From Pseudomonadota bacterium (GTDB lineage Bacteria; Pseudomonadota; Alphaproteobacteria; Rhizobiales; Beijerinckiaceae), in the NCBI GenBank assembly GCA_023423995.1, contig JAFAEL010000213.1, positions 1 to 18,233 on the forward strand: DNA of 18,233 bases. The letters are read 5' to 3'. The position numbers and the translations under genes are program-made. Below, piece by piece: positions 12,583-18,233 of this stretch (its first letter is position 1; the number at the start of each line of letters is the position of its first letter). Under the pieces are notes generated by a model, which was given only the letters and a program-made list of their open reading frames with translations, made no database searches and had not been told where the DNA came from.

Positions 12583-12778
12583 CCCTGACCTCCAGCCATG
12601 ATTGGCGCGGATCGACGTTCAGGGATCTGCTTGGTTCCTCAGGCTTCGCCCGGATCCCGAACTCGGTGCTGATCGAGTTCCCTGAACTCGGCCACTCGCC
12701 TCAGGTGGAAGCGCGAGACCGCTTCCACTGGGCTGTCTAGGCTGAGCTGAACAACTCTTGGATGCCTGCCAGAACCCG
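12583..12778. other. Short intergenic region, nothing recognised
   Basis: About 200 bases between two minus-strand genes. It should contain the promoter of the cysteine-rich gene, but no clear -35/-10 pair was seen. The overlapping plus-strand ORFs have no supporting signals. Confidence 0.4.
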
Positions 12779-13714
12779 TCACTCGCTGTTGGCAACAGGG
12801 GAGGGGAGTTCATGATCGGGACTGCTTCCGGCCGACCTCCATTCAAGTTCTGAGTGGATCTCGGCCTCGATCGTCGTCCGGTCTGAGAACCGATGCGCGT
12901 TGTCGCGGAGGAGCCGTTGGGCGGCTTCAACGGCCTTGTCCCGCGTCGCGCATTTGACCTCCACTGTGTCGATCGAGCGATGCTCTCGCGCGTCTACACG
13001 CTCCCAAACCTGTAGAACGGCATACCAGGCACCTCGGCCTGTGCGATGCCGAGCTTTGATCTCTCGTGCCTTGTCCGCCAGCGTCGCGATGGTCTGCCAG
13101 AGTTCGCGCCCATCGCTGAAGTCGGCCCCGATGCGACGGGCCTCGAAAGCGAACCCTTTCAGGGCAACCTCGGACAGATCCTCGACTAGGCCCTCGATGC
13201 CGGAGACCTTTCCCCAAAGCTCATCGATCGCGTTTCTCGCGTCCGAGGTGAGCGGCGGTCGCTTCGGTGCCTTGCCCTTCACTGTCGAGAGCTGAGGGAC
13301 GTCTCTCCCCGGCCAGAGATCGGCAGCGATGCGATCGAGGATCTCAGCCGTGACCTCCCATCGGTGTGTCTCCAGCCACTTCTTCTGCTCGATACCGGGG
13401 CGGATATCGACGACCTTCGCGCGAGAAGCACGCGCAACGCGATCTCCGAGGTCCATGACCTCCATCGCGCGTCGGCGTAGGCTGTGATCGATGCGGCCCT
13501 CTTCATCAAACTCGAGATACGAGCCGCGCGCGTCGAGGATCCGAACCGGCTTGCCGTCTTCGTTCTCCACGTAGACGTCGACGACCTTCTGCCGTGTGTT
13601 GGCGTATTCGGGGATGGCATCGTTGCCGAACACGAGCCCGTCGAGCACGCGTCGTGGGATGCGCTTGAGGGTGTCGCTCTCGTCAAGAAGATAGGCACGG
13701 AACCGCAACGGCAT
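12779..13714 (-). CDS. Hypothetical protein (311 aa)
   Basis: AAGGAGAG sits about 6 nt before ATG 13714 on the minus strand. The N-terminal ~100 residues look strand-rich (MPLRFRAYLLDESDTLKRIP, FGNDAIPEYANTRQKVVDVY, VRILDARGSYLEFDEEGRID). The middle has a Trp-containing helical part (WLETHRWEVTAEILDRIAAD), and the C-terminal ~120 residues are helical and charged, ending in a disordered tail (SPDHELPSPVANSE). There is no signal peptide or membrane segment, so it is probably cytoplasmic. I recognise no domain. It lies downstream of the cI-like repressor on the same strand with a possible 28-aa ORF between, so it may be made in the lysogenic state; that is inference from position. Confidence 0.75.
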   Translation of the reverse strand: MPLRFRAYLLDESDTLKRIPRRVLDGLVFGNDAIPEYANTRQKVVDVYVENEDGKPVRILDARGSYLEFDEEGRIDHSLRRRAMEVMDLGDRVARASRAKVVDIRPGIEQKKWLETHRWEVTAEILDRIAADLWPGRDVPQLSTVKGKAPKRPPLTSDARNAIDELWGKVSGIEGLVEDLSEVALKGFAFEARRIGADFSDGRELWQTIATLADKAREIKARHRTGRGAWYAVLQVWERVDAREHRSIDTVEVKCATRDKAVEAAQRLLRDNAHRFSDRTTIEAEIHSELEWRSAGSSPDHELPSPVANSE

Positions 13715-13766
13715 GGGAGCTCTCCTTGACGGGAGTCTAGTCGGAGAGCTTTTGGTGCGGGAGGGA

Positions 13767-13853
13767 CTAACGCAGCTTCTTATCCACTCCCTCGATCAAT
13801 ACTTTGAATCGATGGCCGCTGCGGGATTCACATTCTTGAAGTAGCCCTGACAT
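13767..13853 (-). CDS. Possible 28-aa peptide between repressor and 311-aa gene
   Basis: An ORF of 28 codons on the minus strand: MSGLLQECESRSGHRFKVLI, EGVDKKLR. It starts 25 nt after the repressor stop; only AGG next to the ATG could serve as ribosome site. A GAGGGA/TCCCTC inverted repeat spans its last codons. The composition looks protein-like, with a strand-like HRFKVLIEG. It is a candidate small gene only. Confidence 0.3.
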   Translation of the reverse strand: MSGLLQECESRSGHRFKVLIEGVDKKLR

Positions 13854-13878
13854 CCTGACGGTCTGGCGCTCAGTTGGA

Positions 13879-14100
13879 CTAGCGACGCAACCGGACTCCG
13901 ACGCCGCCGCCGTTCTCCGGGATAAACTGCACCCCTCCGGTTTCAAGCGCCTTCCTCATCTTGTCGACGCTGCTTAGGCGAGCGTCTTGGCCCGCCTCAA
14001 AGCGGTTGACTGTATTACCTCCGACAGAGGCTTCCCGAGCGAGATCCTGGGTGGTCCACCCGAGGGCAGCGCGTGCCATTCGACATTGAACTGGCGTCAT
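13879..14100 (-). CDS. XRE/cI-like repressor (73 aa)
   Basis: A compact single-domain helix-turn-helix protein. MTPVQCRMARAALGWTTQDL is helix 1, AREASVGGNTVNRFEAGQDA holds the turn and recognition helix (V-x-x-N-T-V-x-R-F-E), and LSSVDKMRKALETGGVQFIP closes the five-helix bundle, with a short tail GGGVGVRLRR. This is the usual alphaproteobacterial XRE variant in which a C-terminal GVxF-I strand may mediate dimerisation. It has no LexA-like cleavage domain, so induction by RecA is not expected from this protein alone. It is divergent from the operon at 14200 across four symmetric operators. Predicted -10/-35 placement puts its transcription start on the A of the ATG, so its mRNA may be leaderless, as in lambda cI from PRM. 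Confidence 0.88.
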   Translation of the reverse strand: MTPVQCRMARAALGWTTQDLAREASVGGNTVNRFEAGQDARLSSVDKMRKALETGGVQFIPENGGGVGVRLRR

Positions 14101-14106
14101 TTGGTG

Positions 14107-14135
14107 CTTTTATCACCTCATGTGGTTGACAGCAA
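14107..14135 (-). promoter_or_regulatory. Predicted repressor promoter (leaderless)
   Basis: On the minus strand TTGCTG (14135-14130), a 17-nt spacer and TAAAAG (14112-14107) form a moderate sigma-70 promoter. The +1 would fall on 14100, the A of the repressor ATG. Operator 1 covers the -10 and operator 2 the -35, so autorepression is expected. A GAGGTGA lies 12 nt before the ATG and could serve a longer transcript instead. Confidence 0.42.
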
Positions 14136-14154
14136 ACCGGTAGTTCTGTAACCA
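14126..14154 (+). promoter_or_regulatory. Predicted rightward promoter, strong -35 and weak -10
   Basis: TTGACA (14126-14131) matches the -35 consensus fully. With a 17-nt spacer the -10 would be TAACCA (14149-14154), a poor match. Operators 2 and 3 overlap both boxes, so the XRE repressor should block it. Confidence 0.38.
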
Positions 14155-14199
14155 AAAATGGTGACAATGCCACCACATACGGACGTTGGAGCCGCCGCC

Positions 14200-14574
14200 A
14201 TGATCGTCGAAACCGCAGCCAGTCAGCTCTTCCGGGTTCGCCCTGCTGGGGTCGGCCTCGACCACGTCTGGGTCGGAACCCAGGTGAAGCGTTCCGCGCG
14301 GGGATCTGTCCCGAAAGCGAAAGCCCGTGACATCCTCGTCCGCAAAGAAGGATGCCGGATCGTCGATCCAGAGGCGCCGAGCACCACAGAATACCTGAAG
14401 TCGCCGGAGGGTCGGGCGGCCGGTCGCCTCAACGTCGAAATCCTAGCCGGCCTCCTGACCTTGAACCACGCTCAGCGCGCGACCCTGCTCCGCTCCATCA
14501 AGGACAACACCTGGCAGAAGCCCGAGGTGCAGGCCGCTATTCGAGCTCTGGGCGACGCACCCGCCGCCCCGTAA
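14200..14574 (+). CDS. First gene of repressed operon, unknown (124 aa)
   Basis: ATG 14200 has TTGGAG about 10 nt upstream. An in-frame ATG at 14158 would put the start inside operator 4 and lacks a ribosome site, so the later start is preferred. The N-terminal half is polar and strand-like (ASQLFRVRPAGVGLDHVWVG, KRSARGSVPKAKARDILVRK). The C-terminal half is helical (LNVEILAGLLTLNHAQRATL, LRSIKDNTWQ). No classical HTH is clear, although the gene holds the position of cro in a phage immunity region. Function unknown. It is the first target of the four-operator control region. Confidence 0.65.
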   Translation: MIVETAASQLFRVRPAGVGLDHVWVGTQVKRSARGSVPKAKARDILVRKEGCRIVDPEAPSTTEYLKSPEGRAAGRLNVEILAGLLTLNHAQRATLLRSIKDNTWQKPEVQAAIRALGDAPAAP

Positions 14575-14640
14575 TGCCCCGCGCCGCATAGCCGGCGCTC
14601 TTCCCTCCATTTCCACCAGCAACCTGCAACGGAGATCATC

Positions 14641-15249
14641 ATGTCTGCGAACCCTATCGCTCGCCCTCAATCCAGACGCGCGATCCTAGCCGGCCTTGCC
14701 GCTGCTCCTGCGTTCAGCGCTCTTGCTGTTGCGGCGCAGCCTTCGCCAGACGCCGAGCTCATCGATCTCGGCCGAGAGTTCGACGCCATTTCCATCGAGA
14801 TGGATCGCCTCAAGCCAGCGTTCGACGAGATCACGGAGCGATACGTGACCGCCGAGCGCGCCTGGGCGGCGCAGAACCCGGCCTACTACCCTCCCGGGCT
14901 GTCGGACGCCGAGATGGCAGACGCGCGCCGAATGCGGCACGTCTCCGTTGCCTCGGCCATGCGGAGCATCGCCGAGCAGACTGGGTACGATCCTCACCCG
15001 ATGCACGATCTCCACTCGCGTAGGGACGCGCTCGCGGATCGGATCGCCAAGATGCCTGCTACGACGATCGAGGGCCTCGCCGTCCACGCTCGGCACGCGG
15101 CCGAGTACACGTTGTGTTCGGACGACTTCGAGGAAGACATTGGCGACCTCGACTGGGACAAGGTCGCCGTGCGGTCTCTCATACTGAGCCTGTGTGGCGT
15201 TGCCGGTGTGGATCTCCGCGGCCGTCCTGTTTCGAAGCAGGAGGCCTGA
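14641..15249 (+). CDS. Exported protein with twin-arginine-like signal (202 aa)
   Basis: CGGAG lies 8 nt before ATG 14641. The N-terminus SRRAILAGLAAAPAFSALAV followed by AAQ is a double-Arg, moderately hydrophobic signal peptide, with likely cleavage after AVAA near residue 32. The RR-x-[IL]-L form resembles Tat substrates but lacks the full S-R-R-x-F-L-K motif. The mature part is helical and acidic (LIDLGREFDAISIEMDRLKP, AEMADARRMRHVSVASAMRS) with DFEEDIGDLDWDKVAVRSLI near the end. The composition is that of a coiled periplasmic protein. It has no recognised domain. It is followed by a paralogue-like gene 3 nt downstream. Confidence 0.72.
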   Translation: MSANPIARPQSRRAILAGLAAAPAFSALAVAAQPSPDAELIDLGREFDAISIEMDRLKPAFDEITERYVTAERAWAAQNPAYYPPGLSDAEMADARRMRHVSVASAMRSIAEQTGYDPHPMHDLHSRRDALADRIAKMPATTIEGLAVHARHAAEYTLCSDDFEEDIGDLDWDKVAVRSLILSLCGVAGVDLRGRPVSKQEA

Positions 15250-15252
15250 GCG

Positions 15253-16002
15253 ATGGCCCAGAACGCTTCCCGTCGTTCGCTTCTTGCGAGCCTCGTCGCC
15301 CTTCCCGCCGTGTCGGTTGGAACGGCACCCACTCTAGCGGCCGACGCAGACGCAGAGCTGTTCGCCGCACTGGCCCGCTACCATGAGGCTGATCGCGCGT
15401 CCGGCCTGACCGATGAAACTCTCGACGCAGCATACTTGCGGTACCGCGACGAGTTCGGGGGGACGCCACCGTTCCCGGACGCCCTGTGGGTCCGCGAAAC
15501 TGATCGCGAACTCACCCTCTTCAGCTCCCAGGTCGATCATTCGAGCGGGCGAGCTTATTTCGGTGAGACCACGATCGAACACCTACGGAGAAGCCCTCGC
15601 GCGAGATGGGCGGAGGAGCCTCATCCGACCCTGCCGCCTCCGAATGTACGCGGAGTGCTCGTCCCATGGCCCAAGGCGCAAGCCAGGGCCGAGGAGATCA
15701 TCGCTGCATGGGACACCTACAGGAGTGAGGCAAGACGCCGACGCGAAGCATCCGGGCTGGCCGCAGCGGAGCTTGCGAACGATCTCGCCTTAGCGGCCTA
15801 CCAGGAGGCGCAAAGGGCACTCTACCTCACGCCGGCCAGAACGATGCCGGGCATGCTCGCCAAGGCGGCTGTCGTGATGGGCCCCTATGACGAAGCGGAG
15901 ACGGACTTCGTCGAGGAGATGGACGACAGCCAAGCCACGTTCAACTTCAAGCTCAGCATGTCCCTCGCCCGCGACGTGCATAAGCTGGCGCGGGAGGGCT
16001 GA
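15253..16002 (+). CDS. Second exported protein with twin-arginine-like signal (249 aa)
   Basis: GGAGG lies 8 nt before ATG 15253, 3 nt after the preceding stop. The opening MAQNASRRSLLASLVALPAV is a double-Arg signal, cleaved likely after TLAA (residue ~30). The mature start DADAELFAALARYHEADRAS parallels PDAELIDLGREFDAIS of the previous product. The rest is helical (ARAEEIIAAWDTYRSEARRR, LANDLALAAYQEAQRALYLT) and ends with FNFKLSMSLARDVHKLAREG. I recognise no catalytic motif. The two proteins look like divergent duplicates with the same export route and probably act outside the cytoplasm. Confidence 0.72.
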   Translation: MAQNASRRSLLASLVALPAVSVGTAPTLAADADAELFAALARYHEADRASGLTDETLDAAYLRYRDEFGGTPPFPDALWVRETDRELTLFSSQVDHSSGRAYFGETTIEHLRRSPRARWAEEPHPTLPPPNVRGVLVPWPKAQARAEEIIAAWDTYRSEARRRREASGLAAAELANDLALAAYQEAQRALYLTPARTMPGMLAKAAVVMGPYDEAETDFVEEMDDSQATFNFKLSMSLARDVHKLAREG

Positions 16003-16005
16003 CCG

Positions 16006-16569
16006 ATGGCAGCGCTTCCTGCTTGCCTGCAGCCGCGCCTTGGGCTCGAGACCATGGGGGCGGTCCCGCCCGGCTGCTTCGCCTTCCTCGTCGATGACGA
16101 TCATAGCGACCCTGTCTTGAGGGATGGCGAGTTCGCCATCATCAGCACCGCCGATCGCGAGCCCGAGAACGGCGCCCTGTTCCTCATCGAATGGAACAGC
16201 GGCGAACGGGATATCGTCGAAACCTACCGCACGCCGATCCGGCGAGCGGACGGGACCGAAACCTTCCACTGGTGGACGGGCCGCTATAACCGCCCCAGGA
16301 GCCGAGAGGAGCTTGAACGCGCGCTGCAGCGGGGCATGTGCCTGTCCACGGCGGATGGCCCTTACGCCAAGACGGAGTATCTGGCCGAAAAGCTGATCGG
16401 GAAGGTAGTCGGTGTGCTCGCCCCCGATCGCCACACCCGCGCCGAGCTGCAGCGGATCCGGGACGTATCCAACTGCCCGGCACATATACTCGCGGACGGT
16501 TATGGTGCGCAGCCGGCCGGGTACATCGAACCGGCGGGCTCGGCCAAGTACCGCGGGGGCGCGGCATGA
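16006..16569 (+). CDS. Hypothetical protein, LexA/S24-like fold possible (187 aa)
   Basis: ATG 16006 begins 3 nt after the preceding stop with GAGGG upstream. Residues ~27-70 (SDPVLRDGEFAIIST, ENGALFLIEWNSGERDIVET) and ~125-145 (YLAEKLIGKVVGVLAPD) recall the S24/LexA peptidase fold: P-x-L-x-D-G-[DE], a strand with x-x-G-x-x-[FY]-x-[IV], and a closing IxGKVVGV strand. The catalytic Ser has lost its normal S-M-x-P context (H-S-D-P here) and the Lys is not evident, so any such domain would be inactive. The C-terminal tail is Gly/Ala-rich. Its stop overlaps the next ATG. Confidence 0.68.
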   Translation: MAALPACLQPRLGLETMGAVPPGCFAFLVDDDHSDPVLRDGEFAIISTADREPENGALFLIEWNSGERDIVETYRTPIRRADGTETFHWWTGRYNRPRSREELERALQRGMCLSTADGPYAKTEYLAEKLIGKVVGVLAPDRHTRAELQRIRDVSNCPAHILADGYGAQPAGYIEPAGSAKYRGGAA

Positions 16570-16946
16570 GCACCGCAGCCATCGCCAGCGCGGCCGAGCG
16601 CTACCACGCTGCCGAAGCGGATCATGCGGAGGCGCGGCAGGAACAGGAAACCTCTCGCAGTCTTGCCCGCCACGCCAGAAAGCGCGCGGATGTCGCGCGC
16701 TCCGCCAAGCTTGAGGCGCTGATTGCCCTCGCGATGCTCCCGGCTGAGGGCCTAGACGACATCATTGCGAAGGCCAGGCTCGTGCAGGAAGCGCTCGGAG
16801 ACGAGCGGGCGCTCGCCGCCCGTATCGTAGGGGCGGATGGCCTACCGGCGGCAGATAGGCTTGCGCTCGCCGTTGCGCTCGACACGATCCAACTTGCGGG
16901 CCGACCCCTCGCCGGTCGGCGCTCACCAGCACGGAGCGAACGGTAA
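16566..16946 (+). CDS. Helical protein with 3' end altered by IS remnant (126 aa)
   Basis: ATG 16566 overlaps the preceding stop. The first ~55 residues form a charged alanine-rich coiled coil (AERYHAAEADHAEARQEQET, LARHARKRADVARSAKLEAL), followed by helices (ALAMLPAEGLDDIIAKARLV, ADRLALAVALDTIQLA). The final ~10 residues (GRRSPARSER) are encoded, in a different frame, by sequence that also reads as IS5-type transposase, so the natural C-terminus was probably replaced when the element arrived. Function unknown; last gene of the repressed operon. Confidence 0.68.
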   Translation: MSTAAIASAAERYHAAEADHAEARQEQETSRSLARHARKRADVARSAKLEALIALAMLPAEGLDDIIAKARLVQEALGDERALAARIVGADGLPAADRLALAVALDTIQLAGRPLAGRRSPARSER

Positions 16947-17142
16947 AAGGGGGCGCCGCCGGACGCTCCCGCTCGGGACGGAACTGACACCCGATGCGCG
17001 AGGCGCTCGCGCGGCGCCATGACAACCAAGTCCACGGGCTCGTGGACGCCAACGGGCTGCCTCAAACTCAAGCTGAACGGCGGCCGGGCTCACCACGGAG
17101 GAAGCGCGCAAGGCATGCTGGAGGGTCTGGCCTCAGGTGGGT
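16915..17142 (+). mobile_element. Decayed IS5-family (IS427-type) transposase fragment
   Basis: Read in successive frames, this stretch spells the middle of an IS5-family DDE transposase. VGAHQHGANGKRG (from about 16915) is followed, after degenerate sequence, by RHDNQVHGLVDANGLP (17015-17062), corresponding to the usual TTKIHALVDAxGxP. A different frame then gives LKLNGGRAHHGGSAQGMLEG (17070-17130), corresponding to LxLTxGQAHDGRSAxxML. At least one frameshift, before LKLNGG, and the missing N- and C-terminal parts make it inactive. The terminal inverted repeats were not identified. Limits are approximate. Confidence 0.75.
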
Positions 17143-17315
17143 CCTGCGCAAGCTCGTCGCTTTTCCCGTACAAGTTCATTGAATGGTTTCGGGTCGCAGA
17201 GACTCCGAGGCAGGTGCGCGTTCTCCGCCCTCGATCGTATCGATCCGGCCATGCGGGTGACGGGCGGTTACCGGCGCCCTTTCAAGGGGCGAGTGCAGCG
17301 TGCTACGGTCCAGCC

Positions 17316-17555
17316 ATGTACCTGCTCGTGGCCGTGGGTTTCGCTTCGCTTCTCATGACGGTGATCGTAACGACATCACGGTGGGCAGCACTGACCATCC
17401 TAGGGACAGTCGTGCTTGTGATCACCCTCCTTGTTTTCCATACGTCGGACGACGGTGTCGTGATGCTCCTGAATGGCTTCCAACGGTCCACCACTCATTC
17501 TTTGTGCCACCAAGGCCCTGGTCCGGCGCCCGCGGGGTGGCATCCCTGTAGGTAG
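17316..17555 (+). CDS. Small membrane protein (79 aa)
   Basis: ATG 17316 lies in a longer open frame that upstream belongs to the transposase remnant. I start it here because two hydrophobic segments follow at once: MYLLVAVGFASLLMTVIV (1-18) and LTILGTVVLVITLLVFHT (26-43). Both are good transmembrane helices, separated by TTSRWAA. The C-terminal ~35 residues are polar and look less protein-like (STTHSLCHQGPGPAPAGWHP). The ribosome site is weak. It could be a true small inner-membrane protein or a hydrophobic chance ORF. Confidence 0.48.
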   Translation: MYLLVAVGFASLLMTVIVTTSRWAALTILGTVVLVITLLVFHTSDDGVVMLLNGFQRSTTHSLCHQGPGPAPAGWHPCR

Positions 17556-17649
17556 CCCCTTCGGGCCAGAGCCGAACGGGCGCATTGGCTGGTGAGCTCT
17601 CAGAGAAGGCCGCTGAGCAGGTCAAGCGAAAGCACTGAAAGGTAGAAGA

Positions 17650-17675
17650 GCCCGCCAGCGACTCGCCGGGCGGGT
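17650..17675. terminator. GC hairpin, possible terminator
   Basis: CCCGCC (17651-17656) pairs with GGCGGG (17669-17674), extended by a G-T wobble, with a 12-nt loop. The sequence style (AGCCCGCC...GGCGGGT) resembles the minus-strand terminators near 3.6 and 3.8 kb, but no T-tract of useful length follows on either strand. Confidence 0.33.
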
Positions 17676-18008
17676 CTAGGTTCTCTCCCTGCTGGCAAGT
17701 GGGTGCCACCTCTGCAGCTGAAAGCGCGAGATGTACTTGCTTTCGCTGAGCAGCGGCGTCCTCGATGTAGTTTGCTGCCCCGGATCCGTGAGATACGGCG
17801 CTACCTAGTAGCAAGACAGATACGTTGAGGATCCGAGCTCCTAATCCCACGGCCGCCTGGGTGTGTCTCCGATCCGCTCGACAAGCTTCAGAACCTGATC
17901 GCGAGCGCGCCGAATCTCCTTGTAGATGGGTCGCCGAAACACAGGTCTGCTCAGCCTTCAGATCGCGTCGAAGAGCCAAGTAGGTCAGCCTAAAGTCGGG
18001 GGCTGCTA

Positions 18009-18026
18009 ATCCTCAGAACTGAGGAT
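18009..18026. repeat. Perfect 8-bp palindrome with 2-nt centre
   Basis: ATCCTCAG and CTGAGGAT flank AA. It lies about 80 nt before the IS3-type element. It may be a protein-binding dyad or chance; nothing else identifies it. Confidence 0.35.
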
Positions 18027-18106
18027 GCCGTCCAGTGCTCGGTCCTGCTATGCCAGCCGTCGGCTATCCTGGGTGGGTGCGTGAGCATGTGCTCCTGGAG
18101 GGGTGT

Positions 18107-18233
18107 TGACCTTGCCCCCTGAAATGCCCTCGCTCTGAGCTAGGGTCCGTCGAGCAGGAGACGGACGATGAAGAAGAGCCGGTTCAGCGAGGAGCAGATC
18201 ATCGGCATCCTGAAGGAGCAGCAGGCCGGGCTG
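18107..18233 (+). mobile_element. Left end of an IS3-family insertion sequence
   Basis: The element's left terminus is probably at TGACCTTGCCCCCTGAAATG (18107-18126); IS3-family ends typically start with TG and carry a CCCCC run near this position. orfA starts 61 nt inside, the usual distance. The right end, orfB and the target duplication are outside the window. The boundary is inferred from the terminal-repeat style. Confidence 0.65.
18168..18233 (+). CDS. IS3-family transposase OrfA, 5' part
   Basis: GGAG lies 8 nt before ATG 18168. The 22 visible residues (MKKSRFSEEQIIGILKEQQA, GL) are the conserved opening of IS3-family OrfA, the HTH_Tnp_1 domain: K-[KR]-x-[RK]-F-[ST]-E-E-Q-I-I-x-[IV]-L-K-E. 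OrfA binds the terminal repeats; the full transposase OrfAB is made by -1 frameshifting into orfB, which lies beyond the window. No damage is visible in this part, so the copy could be intact. Confidence 0.9.
   Translation, partial: MKKSRFSEEQIIGILKEQQAGL

Larger units (their letters stand above)
14103..14174. promoter_or_regulatory. Four-site operator array between repressor and operon
   Basis: Four 15-bp dyads of the form GGT-N9-ACC lie at 14103-14117 (GGTGcttttatCACC), 14124-14138 (GGTTgacagcaAACC), 14139-14153 (GGTAgttctgtAACC) and 14160-14174 (GGTGacaatgcCACC). Centre-to-centre distances are 21, 15 and 21 bp, a mirror-symmetric layout. The outer pair share GGTG/CACC arms, while the inner pair share AACC. 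The spacing of 15-21 bp puts neighbouring sites one and a half to two helical turns apart. The likely ligand is the XRE protein encoded beside them. Confidence 0.7.
17556..18106. other. Gene-poor stretch before the IS3-family element
   Basis: About 550 bases. A long minus-strand ORF runs through here but has a serine/arginine-rich, domain-free translation. A different minus-strand frame at 17841-17942 encodes a protein-like 33-aa piece (VFRRPIYKEIRRARDQVLKL...) from a GTG, perhaps a gene remnant. Two hairpins, at 17650-17675 and 18009-18026, are listed separately. Confidence 0.4.

Noticed and set aside
16994..17182. 62-aa and 178-aa plus-strand ORFs across the IS5 remnant
   Set aside because: They are pieces of the transposase read in single frames across frameshifts, not intact genes.
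17841..17942. 33-codon minus-strand ORF with protein-like sequence (VFRRPIYKEIRRARDQVLKL)
   Set aside because: Looks like part of a real protein but has a stop just upstream and no start signal; at most a remnant.
17422..17979. 185-aa minus-strand ORF
   Set aside because: Serine/arginine-rich translation with no domain, no ribosome site, and it runs across the better-supported membrane ORF on the other strand.
18009..18026. Palindrome as the insertion target or end of the IS3-family element
   Set aside because: It lies about 80 nt outside the inferred left end and has no similarity to the terminal sequence.

Overview
The window is GC-rich, with strong G/C preference at third codon positions. 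Its small protein families (DUF6894-like, cysteine-rich-repeat-like, DUF5681-like) are typical of alphaproteobacteria of the Methylobacterium type. The organism is an inference from gene content and codon use; there is no rRNA or marker gene to prove it. The overall picture is a chromosomal region colonised by a prophage or phage-like island, with older mobile-element debris around it.

Left edge (1-1033, minus strand): a three-gene cluster reads leftward out of the window. A 59-aa ribbon-helix-helix protein overlaps a 91-aa helical protein, which is followed by a lytic transglycosylase that is cut off by the window edge and looks like a virion protein. A dyad in front of the ribbon-helix-helix gene could be its operator. 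Next (about 1247-1500, minus) comes a frameshifted remnant of an ATP-dependent DNA ligase.

Middle left (1.9-7.3 kb): loosely packed single genes. These are a cupin, a short unknown, a DUF6894-like protein, a small minus-strand gene bracketed by two terminator hairpins, a secreted four-cysteine peptide, a SAM-dependent methyltransferase without an ATG start, and a 322-aa unknown. A pair of interleaved inverted repeats lies at 4549-4633.

Replication module (7.36-12.1 kb, plus strand): an excisionase-like helix-turn-helix protein precedes a very compact string of overlapping genes: two small proteins, a Toprim-domain protein, a RepA-type AAA helicase, a 52-aa ORF lying on GC-rich repeats and a large hairpin, a 99-aa unknown, a DUF5681-like protein, and then five consecutive small genes whose products all begin with a short basic helix of the type LERRLxRLE. 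Toprim protein plus helicase is a standard phage or plasmid replication pair, and the repeats just after the helicase gene are a candidate origin.

Right part (12.1-16.9 kb): on the minus strand, a cysteine-rich secreted peptide, a 311-aa unknown and an XRE/cI-like repressor. The repressor diverges from a plus-strand operon at 14200-16946 across a control region with four 15-bp operators in mirror-symmetric spacing. The operon encodes a 124-aa unknown, two exported-looking proteins with double-arginine signal sequences, a 187-aa unknown and a 126-aa helical protein. The 3' end of the last gene runs into a decayed IS5-family transposase.

Right edge (17-18.2 kb): a small membrane protein, a gene-poor stretch, and the left end of an IS3-family insertion sequence whose orfA runs off the window. 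No tRNA, rRNA, CRISPR array or integrase gene is visible.
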